From: Apus apus
Lineage: Eukaryota > Chordata > Aves > Apodiformes > Apodidae
Assembly (NCBI RefSeq): GCF_020740795.1
Contig: NC_067299.1
Coordinates: forward strand, 11,853,333-11,917,332
Direction of reading: 5' to 3'
Length of the DNA: 64,000 nucleotides
Shown: piece after piece, positions 49,776 to 60,978 of the stretch
Numbering within the stretch: position 1 is the stretch's first letter
How the letters are laid out: the number at the start of each line of letters is the position of its first letter
Program-made: the position numbers and the translations under genes
The notes under the pieces: model-generated
Database searches by the model: none
The model's input: only the letters and a program-made list of their open reading frames with translations
Told to the model about the DNA's origin: nothing

Positions 49776-49890
49776 TAGAGTCATAGAATGGTGAAGGTTG
49801 GAATGGACCTTGGAGATCATCAGGCTCCCAACTTCCCTGCCGTCAGCAGGGACACCCCCCACCGGACCCGGCTGCACAAGCCTCATCCAA
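49776..49890 (-). mobile_element. Short CR1 3' end, antisense
   Basis: AGTCATAGAATGGTGAAGG, GGAATGGACCTTGGAGATCA and GCAGGGACACC mark the reverse complement of a CR1 3' terminus, only about 115 bases long, at the right edge of the 40 bp array. Confidence 0.75.
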
Positions 49891-50150
49891 CCCGCCCCTG
49901 CGCCCTCCCGGAGGGAGCAGGGGGAGCTGCGGCGCCGCGCGCCCCTGCCCGGGACGCCCGGGGGAAGCGCTGCGGCGGTGCTGCCGCCGCTGGGCCGAGG
50001 CCGGTACTGCAGCGCGCGGCTCCGGGACGGCGCATGCGCAGCGGGCGCTGGGCGGGGGGATTGGCCGCAGGGCTTTCCCAGCCGGGCGGGCGGGGTGTTC
50101 GGGGCAGAAGCAGCGAATTTGAATGGAGGGTGGCTGTTTAGTGTCAAGTA
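49891..50150. other. Isolated CpG-rich patch
   Basis: A 200-base block of high GC and many CpG (GGCGCCGCGCGCCCC, CGCATGCGCAGCGGGC) sits between two CR1 fragments. CGCATGCGCA at 50032-50041 resembles an NRF1 site. It may be a promoter or a decayed repeat; no exon is identified. Confidence 0.3.
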
Positions 50151-50159
50151 GGCCTGATT

Positions 50160-50552
50160 TGGCGTGTAAGAAGGGGAGGCTGAGAGGAGACCTCATTGCT
50201 CTACAACTGCCTGAAAGGAGGTTGTAGGGAGGTGGGAGTTGAGCTCTTCTCTCAAGTGAGTAATGACAGGACCAGAGGAAATGGCCTGAGGTTGTGCCAG
50301 GGGAGGGTTAGACTGGATATTAGAAAGAATTTCCTTACCCAAAGAGTGGTTGGGCACTGGAACAGGCTGCCCAGGAAGGTGGTGGAGTCACCATCCCTGG
50401 AAGTGTTTCAAAGAAATGTAGATACAGTGGTGAGGGACATGATTTAAGCACTGAGCGGGTAGATGAGGTTATGGTTGGTGGATTTAGGTGATGGTTGGAC
50501 CTGATGATCTTCAAGGTCTTTTCCAATCAGGATGATTCTGTGATTCTAAGAA
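50160..50552 (+). mobile_element. CR1 LINE 3' fragment, sense
   Basis: GAGGCTGAGAGGAGACCTCA, TTAGACTGGATATTAGAAAG, GGAACAGGCTGCCCAGGAAG and the ending GGACCTGATGATCTTCAAGG with GATTCTGTGATTCTA identify a CR1 3' end of about 390 bases. Confidence 0.9.
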
Positions 50553-50554
50553 AG

Positions 50555-51012
50555 TCAGTAAATTTGAGGGTCAAAACGGCCAATTTTGGGAGTCTAAGTA
50601 GGCCAGTGAGTGGCAAATGGGCCAATGTGGGGGTCCAGATGGGCAGTTTTGTGAGTCTGGATAGGCTATGTAGTGGAAAAATGCACAACTTGGGTGTGAA
50701 AAGTGTCAGTGTTGAGACTAATATGGGCAATTTGGGGTTTAAATAGATTATTTAAGTGCAAAAGGAGCCCATTTTGGGGTCAACTTGGGCAAATCTGTGG
50801 TCAAAAAGGCTTAATTTTGGGGTCAAAGAAGGCTACTCTAGGGGCAAAAGGGCCAATTTGGGGGTCAAGAGGATCAATTTTAGGGTCAACACCAGCATTT
50901 CTCAGTCAAGTTGGCCAATTGTTTGGCTCAAAGCTGACTATTTAGGGTCGAGTAGGCCAGACTTGGGCTGAAAATGGGCCAATTTGGTAGTCAAAATGGG
51001 CAGTTTTGGTAT
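50555..51012. repeat. Degenerate 25-35 bp tandem repeat of the GGGCCAATTTTGGGGTCAAA type
   Basis: About 15 copies of a unit like GGGCCAATTTTGGGGTCAAAA lie between two CR1 pieces. Copies are strongly diverged (GGCAATTTGGGGTTTAAAT, GGCTTAATTTTGGGGTCAAA, GGGCAGTTTTGG). Open frames across it are repeat-derived. Confidence 0.8.
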
Positions 51013-51029
51013 AAAACCTTGCTTAATCT

Positions 51030-51190
51030 GGGTGGTCTCCCTGAAGTCTTTTCTTCTTCAGGCTGAATACCCCAACTTTCCCAGCCTGTCTCCAGAGCAG
51101 AGCTGCTCCAGCCCTCAGGTCACCTCTGTGGCCTCCTCTGGACTTGCTCCAACAGCTCCATGTCCTCCTTGTGTTGGGGACCTCAGAAAA
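51030..51190 (-). mobile_element. CR1 LINE internal fragment, antisense
   Basis: CTCCAGAGCAGAGCTGCTCC, CTCTGTGGCCTCCTCTGGAC and TTGCTCCAACAGCTCCATGT match the reverse complement of the conserved CR1 region about 0.5 kb from the 3' end. Length is about 160 bases. Confidence 0.75.
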
Positions 51191-51429
51191 GGACCCAGCT
51201 CTGCAGGGGGGCATATCTCACAAGCATGTTCTTAGCATGGTCATGCACAGTTGGGCATGTTCTGGGGCCTCAGGGGTGGTGGAAGTGGCATCAGAGGCTC
51301 TTAGTGTGTTTTTAGCGTGTTGTAGTATCATTTACCCTTCTCAACAGGTCTGTAATGTGCCCTTGGCACATCCTTCACATGTTTAGCTTTTCTTTGCATG
51401 ACCATCGTGTGTTCTTCGCATGTTCATGA

Positions 51430-51690
51430 ACATGGGTCACATGTGCACCCTGGGAGTTACCTGGGGGTGGCACAGGGGGAAAAGTCACTTGGTGGTCACA
51501 TGGATGTCACATGGGGGTCACATATTGGTTGCTCAAGGACAATGGTGGGGGGGTCGTCACCCAGGGGTCACACAGGACTGGTGGATACATGGGGGTGGCT
51601 ATGGGGAGGGTCACTGGGGGGTCACAAAGGTATTACAAAGGGGTCATGTAGTGGTCATGGGGGTCTCTACTCCTTCTGCTGAAGTACTTT
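51430..51690. repeat. Degenerate GGGGGTCACATGG tandem repeat
   Basis: Words such as GGTCACATGG, GGGGGTCACA and GGGTCACAAAGG recur every 15-30 bases over about 250 bases. It resembles the neighbouring GGTCA-containing repeat but has a different unit. Copy number is not certain. Confidence 0.5.
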
Positions 51691-51974
51691 CACCTGATGG
51701 GCCAGGGGGGGCATGGTGTGAGTGGTGGGGAGTTGGAGGGGACCCAAGTGTTCAAAGTGTGACCCAGGCACCCAGGGGGGCTGAGTGGGGGGTCCCTCAC
51801 CCAGTGTGCCCAGGGGGGCAGGGTGTGGATGGTGGGGGAGCAGTGGTGCAGGTTGAGGACCCCCACGCTGAGGATGAAGCAGAGTGTAAGCAGCACCAGG
51901 GTACCCTGTCAGGTACCACCTGACCAGTGGCACTGCCAGCAATGTGGCTGGGAGTGGGGGAGGCGGGGGGGACT

Positions 51975-52162
51975 GAGGACCTCAGAGACCACCTAGCTCC
52001 ACTCCCACCATGGGCAGGGACACCTCCCACCAGACCAGAGTGTCCCCAGACCTGTCCAACCCACCCTTGGGCACCTCTAGGGATGGGGGAACCATCTTGA
52101 AGAGCATCTGGGTGGGCTTCAAGGTCCCTTCCCACCCAAAGCAGTCCATGATTCTATGAAAC
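51975..52162. mobile_element. CR1 remnants in opposite orientations
   Basis: 51980-52090 reads as reverse-complement CR1 (CATGGGCAGGGACACCTCCC). 52118-52158 reads as a sense CR1 tail (CTTCAAGGTCCCTTCCCACC then GATTCTATGA). The two orientations require separate insertions or a rearrangement. Confidence 0.65.
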
Positions 52163-52504
52163 CGAGGCTGGTTTGGCTGGAAACTGTTGTGCAAATGCCT
52201 CACGTAAACACCCTGTACAATCAATTTCAGTGCACATCCTTTGTGCAATCTCCACTGCAAATCCTTGTGCAACTCCCCCACCCCCCCAAGTGTGTACCGG
52301 GGAGGGGGGGCCAGGTAGTAGACCCCTTGCAACCAGCAGGGGTTGAGCGTGATGGAAATGAGGACAGTCATGATGTAGAATGAGGGTTTGTGCTGCAGCA
52401 CCGGGTAGAAGGTGACTTCCTCATGCAAGGGCCTCCTGTGGTGCCACCCGGCTCAGTGGCATAGCTCCCACTGACTGGGCCTAGTGTGACTACATGTCCT
52501 TGTG

Positions 52505-54405
52505 CAGAACCTTTGGAGAAGTGGGTTGTCAGCTTCTGAGGAACACCAAGATACAGTGAAGTTCTGCAAGGGGAAAATGAGAAGGGCCAAAGCTCAAGCA
52601 GAGCTCAACTTGGCCACTGTGGTTAAAGACATGAAGAGGTTTTTTTTCAGTAGATCAATAGAAAAAGGAAGACCAGGGGCAATGTTGGCCCACTGGTGAG
52701 TGAGCTGGGCACCCTAGTGGTGGAAGATGCAGAGAATGTGGAGTTACTGGTGCCTTCTTTGCTTCAGTCTTCGCTGCTAAAGCTGTCCCTCATGAATCCC
52801 AGACCCCAGAGGCAAGGGGAAAGGTCTGGAGAGAGGAAGACTTCCCTCAGTAGAGGAGGACCGGGTTAGAGACCATTTGGCCAAACTGGACATCCACAAG
52901 TCCATGGGCCCTGTTGGGGTGCACCTGTGAGTTCTGAGAGAACTGGCAGGTGTTTTTTCTGGGCCACTCTCCATCATCTTTGAAAGGTCATGGAGAACAA
53001 GAGAGATGCCTGAGGACTGGAGGAAGGCCAATATCACTTCAGTCTTCAAAAAGGGCAAGAAGGAGGACCCAGGGAACTACAGACCAGTTAGTTCCTGGGA
53101 AGGTGATGGAGGGAATTGTTCTGGATGTCATCTCTAAACACATTGAAGAACAGGGAGTTATTTGGAGTGGTCAACATGGATTTACCAAGGGTAAATCATG
53201 CTTGACCAATCTGTTAGCCTTCTCTGATGACATAACTAGTTGTCTGGATGAGGGGAGAGCAGCAGATGTCATCTACCTTAACTTCAGCAAGGCTTTTGAC
53301 ACTGTCTCCCATAATATCCTTATTAGGAAACTCAGGAAGCGTACGTGTCCACTGCATGACGGATTGACAGGTGGTTGAATGACAGAGCTCAGAGGGTTGT
53401 GATCAATGGAGCAGGGTTGAGTTGGAGACCTGTAGCCTACAGTGTTCCCCAGGGGTTAGTACTGGGTCTGGTCTTGTTCAACATATTAATCAATGACCTA
53501 GATGAGGGGACAGAGTGTGACCTTGGCAGGTTCCCTGATGGTACAAAACTGTGAGGGGTGGTGACACCCCAGTGGCTTGTGCTGCCATCCAGTGTGACCT
53601 GGACAGGCTGGAGAGCTGGGCAAAGAGGAACCTAATGAGATTTAACAAGGGGAAGTGTAGGGTCCTGCACCTGCGGAGGAAGAGCCCTGTGCACCGATAT
53701 AGGTTAGGGGTGGACCTTCTGGAAAGCAGCTCTGAGGAGAAGGATCTTGGAGTCCTGGCAGACAATAAGTTAACAATGAGCCAGCAAAGTGCCCTTGTGG
53801 CCAAGAATGACAATGGGATCCTGGGGTGCACAAGGAAGAGCATGGCCAGTAGGTGGAGAGGTCATTCTCCCCCTCTGACCTGGTGAGGCCACATCTGGAG
53901 AACTGTGTCCAGTCCTGGGCTCTCCAGTTCAAAGGAGACAGGGACCTGCTGGAGAGAGTCCAGGGGCAGGCAACAAAGATGACTGGGGGTTGGAGCGTCT
54001 CCCTGATAAGGAAAGGCTGAGAGAGCTGGGGCTGTTCAGCCTGGAGAGGAGAAGGCTGAGGGGAGACCTTATTAATGCCTGTGAGTACTTCAGGGTGGGT
54101 GCAGGGAGGATGGAGCCAGACTCTGCTCAGTAGTGCCCAAGGACAGGATGAGGGACAACGGACACAAGCTGGAACATGGGAAGTGCCATTTAAATAAGAT
54201 GAAAAACTTATTTGCTATGAGGATGACAGAGCCCTGGGACAGGCTGCCTGGGGAGTTTGTGGAGTCTCCTTCTCTGAAGATGTTCAAGACCTACCTGGAT
54301 GCAGTCCTGGGTAATGTGCTCCAGGAGACCTGCTTTAAGCATGGGGGTTGGACTTAGATGATCTCTAGAAGTCCCTTCCAACTCTCACAGTTCCGTGATT
54401 CCATG
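52505..54405 (+). mobile_element. CR1 LINE, sense, about 1.9 kb, decayed
   Basis: Reverse-transcriptase sequence is visible in several frames: [14 protein letters not shown] near 53285, [16 protein letters not shown] near 53178, and [16 protein letters not shown] near 53628. The 3' end is at about 54405 (TTGGACTTAGATGATCTCTA, then TTCCGTGATTCCATG). Frameshifts and stops are frequent, so no protein can be made. Confidence 0.9.
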
Positions 54406-54409
54406 AAAA

Positions 54410-54620
54410 CCCCGCATGTGGCCCCCATCCTCATGCAACGCTCTTTGGGATCTCCCAACCTTGTGCAAAACCCCTTGGGACTACCTTACCATCATGAGAA
54501 ATCCCTCTGTGACCAGTGCCTTGTGCAAAGGCCTTTGGGCTCCCCCCCATGCAAAACAGCTGTAGGACTCCCCCCACTTTCATGCAAAGTCCCCCTCATG
54601 CAAAGCCCCGTAGGGCCTCA
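54410..54620. repeat. Degenerate tandem repeat (CTTGTGCAAA...CCCTTGGGACTCCC type)
   Basis: A unit of about 30-35 bases with the words TTGTGCAAAGCC, CTTTGGGCTCCCCCC and CATGCAAA recurs six or seven times. A related short stretch (TTGTGCAATCTCCACTGCAAA, CTTGTGCAACTCCCCC) occurs at 52190-52290, on the other side of the 1.9 kb CR1. The CR1 may have split one array. Confidence 0.6.
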
Positions 54621-54764
54621 CCCGGAGAGTTGGGGAAACCAGGACCTGGGCCCCCTTCCAAGATCCTCCCAGGACCCTCAGGCACAACCCTGACTTTCCT
54701 TCATTGTTGGGGGAGGGAACGAGACCTGAGCATCTCCCCAGGACACCTGTACTCCCATCTCACC

Positions 54765-55210
54765 AAATTCACTTACAAATTCCAAACGTTGGGCCATGGA
54801 TCCCAGGCACAAGGTGCCAGACCTGAAAGCTGCAGCTGGCTCTTACCATCTCCATGCACTCCTTTCCAGGCCCCACCAGCCCTGGGGCTCCAGTCTTGCC
54901 TTCACACCTAGAAGTCCAGTTGTTTGAACACCCACACTCCTGGTCTCAAAAGTTCACCCCAAAATTCCAAGCATCCAGCCATTGCTCTCAAAGACAACCT
55001 GCAAGGCCTGAAAAATGTTGCTGGCCCTTACCTTCCTCTGGCACCTCCTCCAAAGCCCCACAAACACTGGAGCTCTGGCCTTGCCTTGACACCTAAAAGG
55101 TCAAAAATTCATATGTTACGTGGGTACACCCAAAATTCAGCTCCAAAATCAGGAAAATTGCAGCCATTGCTGCCAAACACAAGGTATGGTGCGTGAAAGC
55201 TGTTGCTGGC
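54765..55210 (+). repeat. Satellite-like repeat, about 180 bp unit, orientation A
   Basis: About two and a half copies of a unit with landmarks CAGCCATTGCTCTCAAAGAC, GAAAGCTGTTGCTGGCCC, AAAGCCCCACAAACACTGGA and GCTCTGGCCTTGCCTTGACACC. Copy starts are near 54790, 54970 and 55150. The same unit reappears at 57245-58150, mostly inverted. Confidence 0.8.
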
Positions 55211-55349
55211 CCTCAGCTTTTCCTCCAGTGTCTCAAATGTCAGTAGAGATGTGAAAGTGCTGCTAAGAGAGCATTGGAAGCAGTGTAAGGCTCCTGTCCT
55301 CCACCTTTCTTGTTGGAGAACAGCTTTAGTTTCCACGTTGTCAGCATCA

Positions 55350-56835
55350 CTCAAGGGAAGAAGATACACAAGTCCATGATGAGATGTATCGCAGAGTCCT
55401 GAAGGAATTGGCTGATGTAGTTGCCAAGCCACTCTCCATGACATTTGAAAAGTCCTGGCAGTCAGGTGAAGTCCCTGGTGATCAGAAGAAAGGAAATATT
55501 ATGCCAGTTTTTAAAAAGGATAGAAAGGAGGACCCTGGGAACTTCTGACCTGTCAGCCTCACCTCTGTGCCTGGGAATATCCTGGAGCAGATCCTCCTAG
55601 AAGCTCTGACAAAGCACATGGAGGACAGGGAGGTGATTCAGGACAGCCAACATGACTTTACTAAGGGCACGTCCTACCTGACCAACCTGGTGGCTGCGTT
55701 GGTGGACAAGGGAAAAGCAGTGGATGTCATCTCTGAGCTTGCAAGGCCTTTGACATGGTGCCCCCAAACATGCTTCTCTCTAAATTGGAGAGATATGGGT
55801 TTGATGGGTAGACTGTTCTGTGGATAAGGAACTGTCTGCATGGTCACATCCAAAGGGTAGTGGTCAATGGCTCTAAGTCCAGATGGAAAACCGTGACAAG
55901 CTGTGTCCCTCAGGGGTCTGTTCTGGGACCAGTGTTGTTTAGTATCTTCATTAACAATATTGACAGTGGCACTGAGAGCACTGTCAGCATGACACCAAGC
56001 TGGGTGGTGCAGTCGATATGCAAGGGGGACAGGATGTCATTCAGAGGGACCTGGACAAGCTGGAGAAGTGTGCCCAGTGCAGGGTCCTGCACCTGGGCTG
56101 AGGTAACCCAAGGTATGAATACAGGTTGGGGAAGGACACACTTGAGAGCAGCCCTGTGGAAACAGACCTGGGGGTACTAGTGGACCAAAAGCTGGACAGG
56201 AGCCACCAACGTGCAGTTGCAGCCCAGAACGCAAAGCATATCCTGGGCTGCATCAAAAGAAGTGTGGCCAGCTGATGGAGAGAGGTGATTCTGCCCCTCT
56301 GCCCTGGAGAAACCTGACCTGGAGCAGTGTGGACAGCTCTGGAGCCTCTAACACAAGAAAGATGTGGATCTGTTGGAACATGTCTAGAGGAGGCCATGAA
56401 AGTGACCCAAGGGTTGGAGCAGCTCTGCTCTGGAGACAAGCTGAGGGAGTTGAGCCTGTTCATCCTGTAGAAGAGAAGGCTGCAGAGAGCTTAGAGCACC
56501 TTCCATTGTCTGAAGGGGCTCCAGGAAATCTGGGGAGGGACTTTTTACAAGGGCTTTTAGTGAGAGGAGACAAGGGGTAATGGTTTTAAACTGAAAGAAA
56601 GAGATTTAGGTTAGAGATCAGGAGGAAATTCTTTAGTGTGAGGGTGGTGAGACCCTGGCCCAGGTTGTCCCAGGAAGCTGTGGCTGCCCCATCCCTGGAA
56701 GTGTTGAAGGGCAGGTTGGATGGGGCTTGGAGCAGCCTGGGCTGGTGGGAGGTGTCCTTGCCCATGCAGGGGGTTAGAACTAGATGATCTTTAAGGTCCC
56801 TTCCAGCTCAAACCATTCTATGATTCTGTGAATGT
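55350..56835 (+). mobile_element. CR1 LINE, sense, about 1.5 kb, decayed
   Basis: Reverse-transcriptase remnants ([15 protein letters not shown] near 55565, [19 protein letters not shown] near 55900) and the ending ACTAGATGATCTTTAAGG with ATTCTATGATTCTGTGA at about 56835. It separates the two blocks of the 180 bp satellite. Confidence 0.9.
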
Positions 56836-57244
56836 GAAAAGCAGTTGACCATAAGCTGGGTAGGAAAGTAGAGTGTTCCAAAGTCAACAGAAACCTGGAA
56901 ACACTCCCAAGAGATATTTGAAGGGGCATCTGGCTTTAGTCTCCCACATGGTGTTTTTTTTAAGCTGTGTAAGCTCTCACCTTGCCTCCAGGGCTCTTAC
57001 CATAATGTGAAAAAGCAGGTGATCATAAAGTGGCTAAGAAATCATCTTGCTCCAAAGCCAGCCATGCTGTGATGGGGCTGCTTTGAGAAAATTTAAACCA
57101 GCACCAGGCTTGTGTCCCCCTCTTTTATGGTTGGAGTAACTGGTGTCAGTTTTCACATCGTAACCATTAAATCCACATCAAGCTTCAGTCCCTCACCTTT
57201 CTTGCTTGGTGTAACCTGTTGGCAAAGTGAGGGCAACAGCTCTC
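56836..57244. other. Spacer with a short duplicated segment
   Basis: AATGTGAAAAGCAGTTGACCATAAG near 56831 is echoed by AATGTGAAAAAGCAGGTGATCATAAAG near 57004, so a segment of about 170 bases appears twice in diverged form. Nothing else is recognised. Confidence 0.4.
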
Positions 57245-58150
57245 AGGCCTTGCAGACTGTGTGTGGGACCTAAAATGTCAAACATTCGTGCCTGGTCTCC
57301 ACAAAGTTCGCTCCAAAATGTGAAAAATTGCAGCCATTTCACCCCAACACAAGGTGTTAGGCATGAAAGCTGTTTCTGGCCCCCACCAGCCATACAGGTG
57401 TACGAATGTTTGACCTTTCAGATGTCAAGGCTGGAGCCCCATTGTTGGTGGGATTTGGAAAGGACTGCCAGAGGAAGGACCAGCAGGAGCTTTCTGACTT
57501 CACACTCTGTTTTAGAGCAACGGCTGCAAGTTTTCAAATTTTGGAGCTGAATTTTGGTGAGACCAAAGTAATACAGATGTACAAATGTTTGAATTTAAGT
57601 GTCAAGGCAAGGCTGGAGCCCCAGTGTTGGTGGGGCCTTCAAGGGGGTTCCAGGGAAAGGTGAAGGCCAGCAGCAGCTTTCAGACCTTGCTCCTTGTGTT
57701 TGGGAGCAATGGCTGCAAGTTTTCAAATATTGGAGTTGAATTTTGACAGGGCTGGAAGTATAGGTGTACAAAGGTTTCACCATGAAGCTGTCAAGGGAAG
57801 GTCAGAGCCCTAGTGTTAGTGGGGCTTTGAAGGTAGTCCATGGGGAAGGTTGAGGGCTGGTAACAGCTTCCAGCCTCACACGCTGCCTTTGGGAGCCATG
57901 TCTGGATGTTTTGGGGGTGAATTTTGGCAAGACCAGGAGTAAAAGTATATGAACATTTGGTCTTTTAGGTGTCAAGCCAGAGCACCAGTGTTGGTGGGGC
58001 TTTGAAGGGACTTCCAGGGGAAGGTGAGGACCAGAAACCACTTTCAGGCCTCTCAGGCTGTTTCAGAGCAACGGCTGGGTGGTTTAAGTTTTGGAGCTGA
58101 ATTTTGGTGAGACTTGGAGTACAGGTGAACAAATGTTTGATGAGTGCTCC
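57245..58150. repeat. Satellite-like repeat, about 180 bp unit, with an internal inversion near 57,395
   Basis: 57245-57395 holds one copy in orientation A (GCAGCCATTTCACC, GAAAGCTGTTTCTGGCCC). From about 57395 to 58150 four or more copies run in the opposite orientation (GTCAAGGCTGGAGCCCC, CAGTGTTGGTGGGGC, GAGCAACGGCTGCAAG, GGAGCTGAATTTTGG). ATGTCAAACATTCGT near 57271 pairs with ACGAATGTTTGACCT near 57401, so the junction could form a hairpin with a loop of about 110 bases. Confidence 0.8.
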
Positions 58151-59569
58151 CAGCTCTTGGAAATCATGGCTTGAGAGCTGTCAAGTCCCCGTGCTCAGCA
58201 CCGGGTTTTCTGCTCACTTTCCAGTCTAGACCCGACTCTGAAACCTTCCTGCTCACAAAACCCTGTGTAGAAGGGTTTGCAGTTGCCTGAAATAACGCCA
58301 GAGCAGAGCAAAGTGCCCCATGTCCTGCAAACTGCGCTTAGGCTGAAGTCACCTTGCACTGGGGTCACTTCTCAGCCCCCAACACAAAAGAAGCCCCGGG
58401 ACAGATTTTTCTTGACTTCAGCCCTCACTTTTCCTCCCATGGCCATGGCTGCACTCAGCACCAGCCCAGATGTTCCCAGATGAGTGGCACATCTTCCATG
58501 GTTGTTCCTTCAGAGTCACCACTGGGCAGGGACTGGTGCTAGTTCAGAGCAGGCATCCATTCCCTTCTGGTCCTGGATGCTTTTCATCCCACAAAGCATT
58601 CAGCTCCAGCCCCAGAGCTCTCTCCATGGGGCTGAGGGGACACAAAGGGCTGTCTTTGGTTTGGAGCTCCTTTCATCATTATAGAACAACTGTCTTGTGT
58701 GGGAAACTGTTCTTTTCTTCCCCACATCAGTCTAAACAAAATACCTTTTCAGCCAGCGAAGGCCTCTCCTGATTATCCCCAGCTAAGGGACTAAATCAGA
58801 CTTGCTTCTCAAGGACAACTGAACCCAGAACAGCTGTGGCCCGGGACAGAAAGGATGGACGACAAGCCATCCTGTGCCCCTGGCAGTCACCGCCCTAACG
58901 TGGGGCTCATGGACGCTCGTTGGCTCTGGACAGTGACACTGACTGGACAGGTGGGTCAGGGGGTATCAAAGGGGCGAGGGCAGCAGGTGGGCCCTTCCCT
59001 CCTCCCTGAGGCCCGTTCGGACGCTTCCTGCCTGGGACACCCCCCTGCTGCGGACACTGGTGCTGGGACCCTGCCTGCCTGCCTGCCCCGGGTCCAGCCT
59101 GAGCCTCAGCGCCGAGCGTGCCGGGGTCCCGAGCCCTGGGGTCGGGGCCGGAGCCCCCTCCCCGTGTTGCTGCCGGTTGAGGGGAAACCAGCGGCCGCTG
59201 CACCCGCTGCCGAGAGGCTGCCCCTCCGACACCACGGACCTGCCGTCCTGCCTTCCAGCCACTGACCAACGCTGGACAAGCTGCCGGAGGGGAACATCAC
59301 CGCACACACACACACACACACTCAGTCTCCTCTCCTCACACTTGCACACACAGCACGACCTCTTCAGCAGGACTGACGTCGGATTTCCTTCCCTCCTCCC
59401 TCCTCCCTTTGGTCCTTAACCCTCTCCCTCAAAAGCTCAGGACCTCTTGCATTGCCTCCCTAAAGGACACTTTCTCACTACACACATATTGATATCCCTG
59501 GTAGCCATTCACATTTGCATTGTCCCTAAACATCATCCCTCAGTTTGTGTTAGCCCTTAATAAACTGAA
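58151..59569. other. Unique-looking spacer with a GC-rich patch and a CA microsatellite
   Basis: 58,980-59,290 is GC-rich with many CpG. A (CA)9 microsatellite lies at 59303-59320. No exon is recognised. The GC-rich patch could be the promoter of the possible transcript ending near 60,590, but nothing proves this. Confidence 0.35.
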
Positions 59570-59825
59570 ATAGGTGGTTGGGATGATTTTAAACTGAAAG
59601 AGGGGAGATTTACATTAGACATTAGGAAGAAATTCTTTAGTGTGAGCGTGGTGAGAGCCTGGCCCAGGTTGCCCAGGGAAGCTGTGGCTGCCCCATCCCT
59701 GTCAGTGTTCAAGGGCAGGTTGGATGGGGCTTGGAGCACCCTGGGCTGGTGGGAGGTGTCCCTGCCCCTGCAGGGGGTTGTCTCTAGATGATCTTTAAGG
59801 TCCCTCCACCCCAACCCAGACTGTG
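59570..59825 (+). mobile_element. CR1 LINE 3' fragment, sense
   Basis: TTTAAACTGAAAGAGGGGAG, ATTAGGAAGAAATTCTTTAG, GCCCAGGTTGCCCAGGGAAG and CTCTAGATGATCTTTAAGG identify about 250 bases of CR1 3' end. The block is nearly the same as the last part of the CR1 ending at 56,835, so both belong to one subfamily. Confidence 0.88.
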
Positions 59826-60045
59826 AAAGCTGTTGCATCCCTGTGCATGTTGAGTTGCTCAGCTGGTGTGGAAGAAATGTTTGTTCCTTTGTGCCCAGCC
59901 CTTTCCTTGGTCTGTTCTCTTGGGAGCTCCTCAGTCCCTTTCTGGCTTGGAGTCTTTCCAGGTGCTCATCATGTGTTGGCAGTGACCTGTTTGCCCCTGT
60001 CTGCTGCCCCTGTAACACCAGGATTCTTGTCTCTTTTCTCCCCAG

Positions 60046-60590
60046 CCTCTGCTAGGCTTGGAACTGCCCATCGTGCAGCTTCTGCCCCATCTGCTGATGG
60101 ATCTGCAGAAGACTGGCCTGGTGACCAACACAGGAGCAGCCTGATGTTGGACCCAAACATCATCTGCTGGGAACAAAATGCCAAGGAAAGGCTCAGAAAG
60201 AAGGTTTTGGACCTGGTGCATCCCTGATTCCCACCTCAGCGTCCAATGGGAAAAGTTTTCTTACAGCCTGAGCATAAATTGTATTGATTACATCTGTATC
60301 TATTGATATCTATTGATAGCCGGATGGGATCTATTGATATCTATTGATAACCATTTCTATCTGTCTCTGTCTCCAGTTCTCTCTCTCTAAAGTCTGTTTC
60401 CTGGTGCCAGGCACAAAGCTCTTCCCTGTCAGTAGGTTGTTGCCCAGGTGGTTTATTTTGCACACCTCACATGAACCATCTCCCTGTTTCCAGACCAGCA
60501 GGTAGATATTTTGCTGGAGTTCATGCCCTGTATTTAATTCCAGAACCTCTGTTGGAATTTGTTCTTTAATAAACTTTATCCTGTCATCCA
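60046..60590 (+). other. Possible terminal exon of an unidentified transcript
   Basis: A pyrimidine-rich acceptor (TCTCTTTTCTCCCCAG) ends at 60045, a frame is open from there to the TGA at 60225-60227, and a strong AATAAA stands at 60568-60573 followed by TGTCTGTGTGTT, a GU-rich downstream element. The frame ends NIICWEQNAKERLRKKVLDL... and resembles nothing I know. An 86-codon frame also lies on the opposite strand (60591-60331), unrecognised. It may be a noncoding transcript, a lineage-specific gene or an old LTR. Confidence 0.3.
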
Positions 60591-60978
60591 TGTCTGTGTG
60601 TTATTGTTCCGTCAGGGCCAGGGGACGTTGTCCTGCTGCAGGCTGCATGGAGCAGGTACAAGGCTGCTGGGCTGGGACCCTTGGGCATCCCCAGCTCATT
60701 CTCAGCTGCACCTTCTAGTCCCTCTTTTCCCCTCTGATCCTGACTTGCTGACCTTTTGTCTGGTGGGTTTTCCCTTGGTGGTTGCACCAGTTGCACCCCA
60801 GACCAACTATTTTCCTCCTTTTTTGGTCCCATCTCCAACAGATTCTCTGACAGGCCAGAGGGTACAGAAAGGTCCCAAGGGGACAGAAGGTGAAACAGAG
60901 CATTAACCAAACTCTGACTTCAAATATTTAACTGCTTGTAGGGTGTAAATCTCTCATCTGGACTTACTGCTAGTGAGT

